A stretch of 16,428 nucleotides of DNA from Proteobacteria bacterium UBA6921 (GTDB lineage: Bacteria; Pseudomonadota; Gammaproteobacteria; SG8-11): contig DKAR01000195.1 of NCBI GenBank assembly GCA_002450895.1, positions 1 through 16,428 of the forward strand. Reading direction: 5' to 3'. Below, in pieces: positions 13,716 to 16,428 of this stretch. The position numbers were made by a program, and so were the translations under genes. Each line of letters starts with the position of its first letter. The first letter of the stretch is position 1. Under the pieces are notes generated by a model. The model did not search any database and was not told the origin of the DNA. It worked only from the letters and a program-made list of their open reading frames with translations.

Positions 13716-14554
13716 AATTCCGCATTTTGTTTTCATCGTTGTATGCCCTTGCCACTATTGTCGCGACGTTCGTATCCGCGCCTGTGAAGGCCGAAGTCGC
13801 TGAACTGAAATTCGGCTCGGTTGCAATGGATATTCCGGCGGAGATGCACCGCCGTCTGAAGCCGCTGACCAAATATCTGACCGATACGCTTCAGGTTCCG
13901 GTGTCACTGCAGCTTTCGCCCGACATGCCCAGCGCGATCAAGGAAGTCTCCGCCGCTTCAGTTGATCTTTCCTATCTCACGCCGGTGGCCTACCTGAAGG
14001 CCAAGGACAAAGGCAACGTACAGTTGATTGCCAAGACGATAACGCAGGGGCAGGGTTCGTTTCAGCTGATGATCGTTGTGCGTGACGACAGCCCGATCAA
14101 GAAGGTCAGCGATCTGGCCGGTAAGACGTTCGCTTTCGGTGACGTAGCTGCAATTCTTCAACGCGCCGTGGTCGTGGGGGCCGGAATGCCGCTCGAAAAG
14201 CTCGGCGAGTACAAATTCATTGGGCACTATGACAACATTGCTCGCGGCGTGAAGAACGGAGACTTCGAAGCAGGAATCCTGAAAGACACGACCGCATTTA
14301 AGTGGGAGAAAGAAGGGCTGCGAATCATTTATTCTTCAGAGCCGCTTCCGCCGTACAACATCGTCGCTTCATCCAAGATGGATCCAAAAATGGTCGCGAA
14401 GGTGCGCGACGCGTTTTTGAAGCTCGACAGCAAGAATCCTGAGCATGAGCCGGTTATTCACGCGCTCGATCCGAGCTACAGCGGGTTCGCCGCCACCTCC
14501 GACAAAGAGTACGAGGTTGTTCGTACGCTGGTCGCTCCATTCGAGAAGAAATAA
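13712..14554 (+). CDS. PhnD-like periplasmic substrate-binding protein, module 2
   Basis: Predicted periplasmic binding protein of 280 aa. ATG 13712 overlaps the diguanylate cyclase stop and has AGGAG (13700-13704) seven bases upstream. The signal peptide spans about residues 1-27 (ALATIVATFVSAPVKAE). The fold is the phosphonate-binding type: LKFGSVAMDIPAEMHRRLKP, YLTDTLQVPVSLQLSPDM, ASVDLSYLTPVAYLKA, DDSPIKKVSDLAGKTFAFGD and GVKNGDFEAGILKDT. After GKTFAFGD the usual phosphonate-contacting Ser-Thr-Ser is absent (VAAILQRAVVV), so the ligand may differ. No transporter subunits are near. Coupling to a membrane diguanylate cyclase suggests that the ligand-loaded protein controls c-di-GMP synthesis through the cyclase periplasmic domain (inference). 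It is only distantly similar to the module 1 protein. Confidence 0.9.
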   Translation: MKFRILFSSLYALATIVATFVSAPVKAEVAELKFGSVAMDIPAEMHRRLKPLTKYLTDTLQVPVSLQLSPDMPSAIKEVSAASVDLSYLTPVAYLKAKDKGNVQLIAKTITQGQGSFQLMIVVRDDSPIKKVSDLAGKTFAFGDVAAILQRAVVVGAGMPLEKLGEYKFIGHYDNIARGVKNGDFEAGILKDTTAFKWEKEGLRIIYSSEPLPPYNIVASSKMDPKMVAKVRDAFLKLDSKNPEHEPVIHALDPSYSGFAATSDKEYEVVRTLVAPFEKK

Positions 14555-14609
14555 CAAAGCCGGGACCACGGCCCGCTGTCGAAGTTAATCCGGCATTACA
14601 TCAAAGAAA

Positions 14610-14635
14610 CATCGCGGGCCTGTGGCCCCGCGATG
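14610..14635 (+). terminator. GC-rich stem-loop after the second PhnD-like gene, possible terminator
   Basis: CATCGCGGGCC (14610-14620) pairs with GGCCCCGCGATG (14624-14635) around TGT, with one bulged base. It lies 55 bases after the stop codon and just before the end of the convergent gene at 14659. The trailing T run is short (CGTTT), so it may be a weak or Rho-assisted terminator. Confidence 0.55.
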
Positions 14636-14658
14636 CGTTTCAGAATCCTGCGCCGGTG

Positions 14659-15015
14659 CTAGCCGGCGAATTCTGCCTGTGTTGTTCGGTCCTGTTCGCG
14701 CGCGCAGCGAAAGAACACATTTAGTGCATAGTTATGCGGCGTGCTGGTCCACAGGTACGCGCCCCACATCACGATCAGGATGTCATCGCGATACTCCCCC
14801 TCCGTCAGCGGCGCCACGTCGGGCCGCTGTGCCAGTGCCAGAGCGTGCTCGGGAGGAAGCCCCAGGCGCGAATTGATGACCGAATCGAATCCGATCATCG
14901 CGCGCGCATAGCATTCGCGAACACCTTCATCGAACAATGGCAGATCATGGGCGGCCAGCGGGCTTGAAATGGCCAGCAGGAACAGTGCGGTGGCGAAGCG
15001 GTTGGAGTGCGTCAT
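14659..15015 (-). CDS. Small secreted protein of unknown function
   Basis: Encodes a 118-aa pre-protein. The start ATG 15015 has GGAGG eight bases upstream. A Sec signal peptide (residues about 1-22, ATALFLLAISSPLAA) is followed by a mature chain of about 95 residues. This contains ECYARAMIGFDSVINSRLGL, an acidic segment EGEYRDDILIVMWGAYLW and TPHNYALNVFFRCA. Two cysteines (Cys35 and Cys104) could form one disulfide. I believe similar small exported proteins with the DSVINSRLG motif exist in other proteobacteria, but I know no function or family name. It is monocistronic on the minus strand between a stem-loop and the region upstream of the kinase-like gene. Confidence 0.78.
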   Translation of the reverse strand: MTHSNRFATALFLLAISSPLAAHDLPLFDEGVRECYARAMIGFDSVINSRLGLPPEHALALAQRPDVAPLTEGEYRDDILIVMWGAYLWTSTPHNYALNVFFRCAREQDRTTQAEFAG

Positions 15016-15221
15016 GGCAGTAACCTCCGAACTTCATGTCGATGGCGCGCCTACCCTGGGCAAAGTCTCCCTTATAGAGTGGGACAACGCTGCGCAGTGA
15101 AAATTTCGACAAGCAACGAAACGCCTGTGAACTCGGTGAGTTAGTGGTCATGTTGCGGCGCGTCGCATGGTTCAACGACTCTCGCGACATGAGCAAAAAT
15201 TATCGCGACCTGCTGGGAAAA
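15016..15221. other. Intergenic region upstream of the small secreted protein
   Basis: About 200 bases containing the ribosome site of the gene ending at 14659 (near its left end) and the downstream part of the kinase-like gene transcript. I find no convincing hairpin terminator and no gene. Confidence 0.4.
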
Positions 15222-16428
15222 TTAATGAGTGATTTGCAAGCGTCGCTTGACGGTTTCGACCAGGTATTGCAGTTCGGGATTGCCTGTGTCGAAGAGCGAC
15301 AAAGCCAACTTCTGTTCGTCGGGAGTCAATGGTTGGCGTGATTCCAGCTGTTTTTCGAGTACCGCGAGGTCGGCGTCTGAAACATCGTTGGCGCGCCGGG
15401 TTCGTTCCGACACCCGAGCACGCAACACGTCGACCGGCGCGTCGCAATGAATGATGACGGGATCAGCTCCGTGTTTTCTGGCGAGGTTAATTGCCGCGGA
15501 TCGCGAAGATCGGTCAAGAAATGTCGCGTCAAGGACGGGAATAAACCCGGCTTGCAGAGCTTCGGCGGCGAGTTCGTACAAGGTCTGGTAGGTAAGTTCG
15601 CTCATTTTCGGCGAATAAAGATCGAGGTCCGGATGCTTACCGGCCAGGCGCTTGCGTTCATAGTCACTTCGTATACGGATAACACCCAAGGCCTCGACGA
15701 GGCGCAGCGCCGCTGTGGATTTTCCCGATCCGGAAACGCCGCACATGATGATGACGGCGTGTGGGGCCGGTCGTGTGTACCTCACAGCGAGTGCGACATA
15801 GGATCGAAACTCTTCGCGCAGGGCATCGCGCTGTTGCGGCGACGCATCGACCGCGCCGATGACGGCAACCTTGGCCCTGACCATGGCGCGGTAGCAGAGA
15901 TAAAACGGCACAAGCGGCAATCCGGAATGATCCGCAGTCAGTTCGACGTACGCATTCAGCAGCCGTCGCGCAAATTCCGGCGAGTGATCGGCTTCAAGAT
16001 CCATGACGGTAAAGGCAATCTCGCTGAGCACGTCGATCCAGCGCAGATTGGCATTGAATTCGATAGCGTCAAAAGGGACAAATTGGTGGTTTAGATAGGC
16101 AATGTTGCGCGCATGCAGGTCGCCGTGGCATTCGCGAATATTCCCGGCGATCAGTCGTTGCTCGATCAATGGTCCGAGCCGGTCGCGTTGCGCAAGAGTC
16201 CATCGCTCCAGTTGTTCCAGCGTGGGTGCGAGATCTGGCGGAAACTCCCGCGCGCGAATCTGTGCAAAATTTTCCAGCACCGGTGCGAGCACTGCATCAA
16301 GGGTCCCGAATCCGGACGCCGTATCCGCCCGGGGTGCATCAGCGTGAATCCGTGCAAGTTCTGTCGCCAGCCGATCCATGTCTTCAGAATGAAGCTCCCC
16401 GCGCGCGAGAACCTTGTCGAGGCGGGCC
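15222..16428 (-). CDS. Bifunctional aminoglycoside-phosphotransferase-like / P-loop kinase protein, 5' end beyond the window
   Basis: The frame is open to the right edge, so the N-terminus is missing; the ATG at 16379 is internal, because upstream codons (ARLDKVLARGELHSED) fit the family. The visible part has two domains. First comes a protein-kinase-like phosphotransferase domain with the catalytic loop ECHGDLHARN and the metal-binding segment FDAIEF. Then comes a P-loop kinase of the AAA_33 type with Walker A GVSGSGKS (15717-15740), IRSDYERKRL and VLDATFLDR. This fusion is common in proteobacteria and usually annotated as a bifunctional aminoglycoside phosphotransferase/ATP-binding protein. 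Real substrates are unknown, and the name should not be read as antibiotic resistance. It ends at TAA 15222 with no clear terminator. Confidence 0.92.
   Translation of the reverse strand, partial: ARLDKVLARGELHSEDMDRLATELARIHADAPRADTASGFGTLDAVLAPVLENFAQIRAREFPPDLAPTLEQLERWTLAQRDRLGPLIEQRLIAGNIRECHGDLHARNIAYLNHQFVPFDAIEFNANLRWIDVLSEIAFTVMDLEADHSPEFARRLLNAYVELTADHSGLPLVPFYLCYRAMVRAKVAVIGAVDASPQQRDALREEFRSYVALAVRYTRPAPHAVIIMCGVSGSGKSTAALRLVEALGVIRIRSDYERKRLAGKHPDLDLYSPKMSELTYQTLYELAAEALQAGFIPVLDATFLDRSSRSAAINLARKHGADPVIIHCDAPVDVLRARVSERTRRANDVSDADLAVLEKQLESRQPLTPDEQKLALSLFDTGNPELQYLVETVKRRLQITH

Noticed and set aside
8709..14554. Phosphonate uptake locus
   Set aside because: The two PhnD-like proteins have no phnC/phnE-type ATPase or permease nearby and lack the usual phosphonate-contacting residues. 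They sit with signalling proteins instead.
15222..16428. Aminoglycoside resistance gene
   Set aside because: Only the fold is shared with aminoglycoside phosphotransferases. The fusion to a P-loop kinase is a housekeeping-type family with no demonstrated resistance role.

Overview
The window looks like chromosomal DNA of a proteobacterium near the beta/gamma boundary. The PNPase tail (1-529) reads like a betaproteobacterial protein. The DksA at 4069-4761 has the four-cysteine zinc finger typical of gammaproteobacteria. The yqjD-yqjE-yqjK cluster, the CbbY-type phosphatase and the many signalling genes fit either class. I see no rRNA, tRNA, CRISPR array, insertion sequence or prophage gene. 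The change in gene character near 4057-4072 may be a real feature of the genome or an assembly join.

Layout. (1) 1-577: 3' end of pnp and a bidirectional terminator. (2) 573-3600: a TctDE/QseBC-type two-component system on the minus strand. It is divergent from two tandem paralogous genes for small secreted Ala/Pro/Lys-rich proteins, each with its own terminator. Both small genes carry a near-identical promoter with four TAAG-type half-sites, set as two pairs with exact 11-bp spacing and a -10 element at a fixed distance. This is what an OmpR-family regulator site looks like, and the regulator gene lies directly beside it. (3) 3617-4761: dksA with a long histone-H1-like tail, followed 5 nt later by an uncharacterised conserved gene. 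(4) 4923-6927: a CbbY-like HAD phosphatase and a class I aminotransferase. (5) 6903-7957: the yqjD-yqjE-yqjK membrane/stress operon on the minus strand.

(6) 8309-14554 is a signalling island. A ComFB-domain gene is divergent from an operon of a PhnD-like periplasmic binding protein and a hybrid histidine kinase. A putative outer-membrane beta-barrel gene lies on the opposite strand. Then come a diguanylate cyclase and a second PhnD-like protein, overlapping by 4 nt. Thus two modules pair a PhnD-like binding protein with a membrane sensor, one with phosphorelay output and one with c-di-GMP output. No ABC permease or ATPase is nearby, so the binding proteins probably serve as sensory subunits. 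ComFB is a candidate c-di-GMP receptor in the same cluster.

(7) 14659-16428: a small secreted protein of unknown function, and the 3' part of a gene fusing an aminoglycoside-phosphotransferase-like domain to a P-loop kinase, which runs off the window end.

The observations most worth following are the duplicated regulator-box and secreted-protein unit, and the paired binding-protein/sensor modules.
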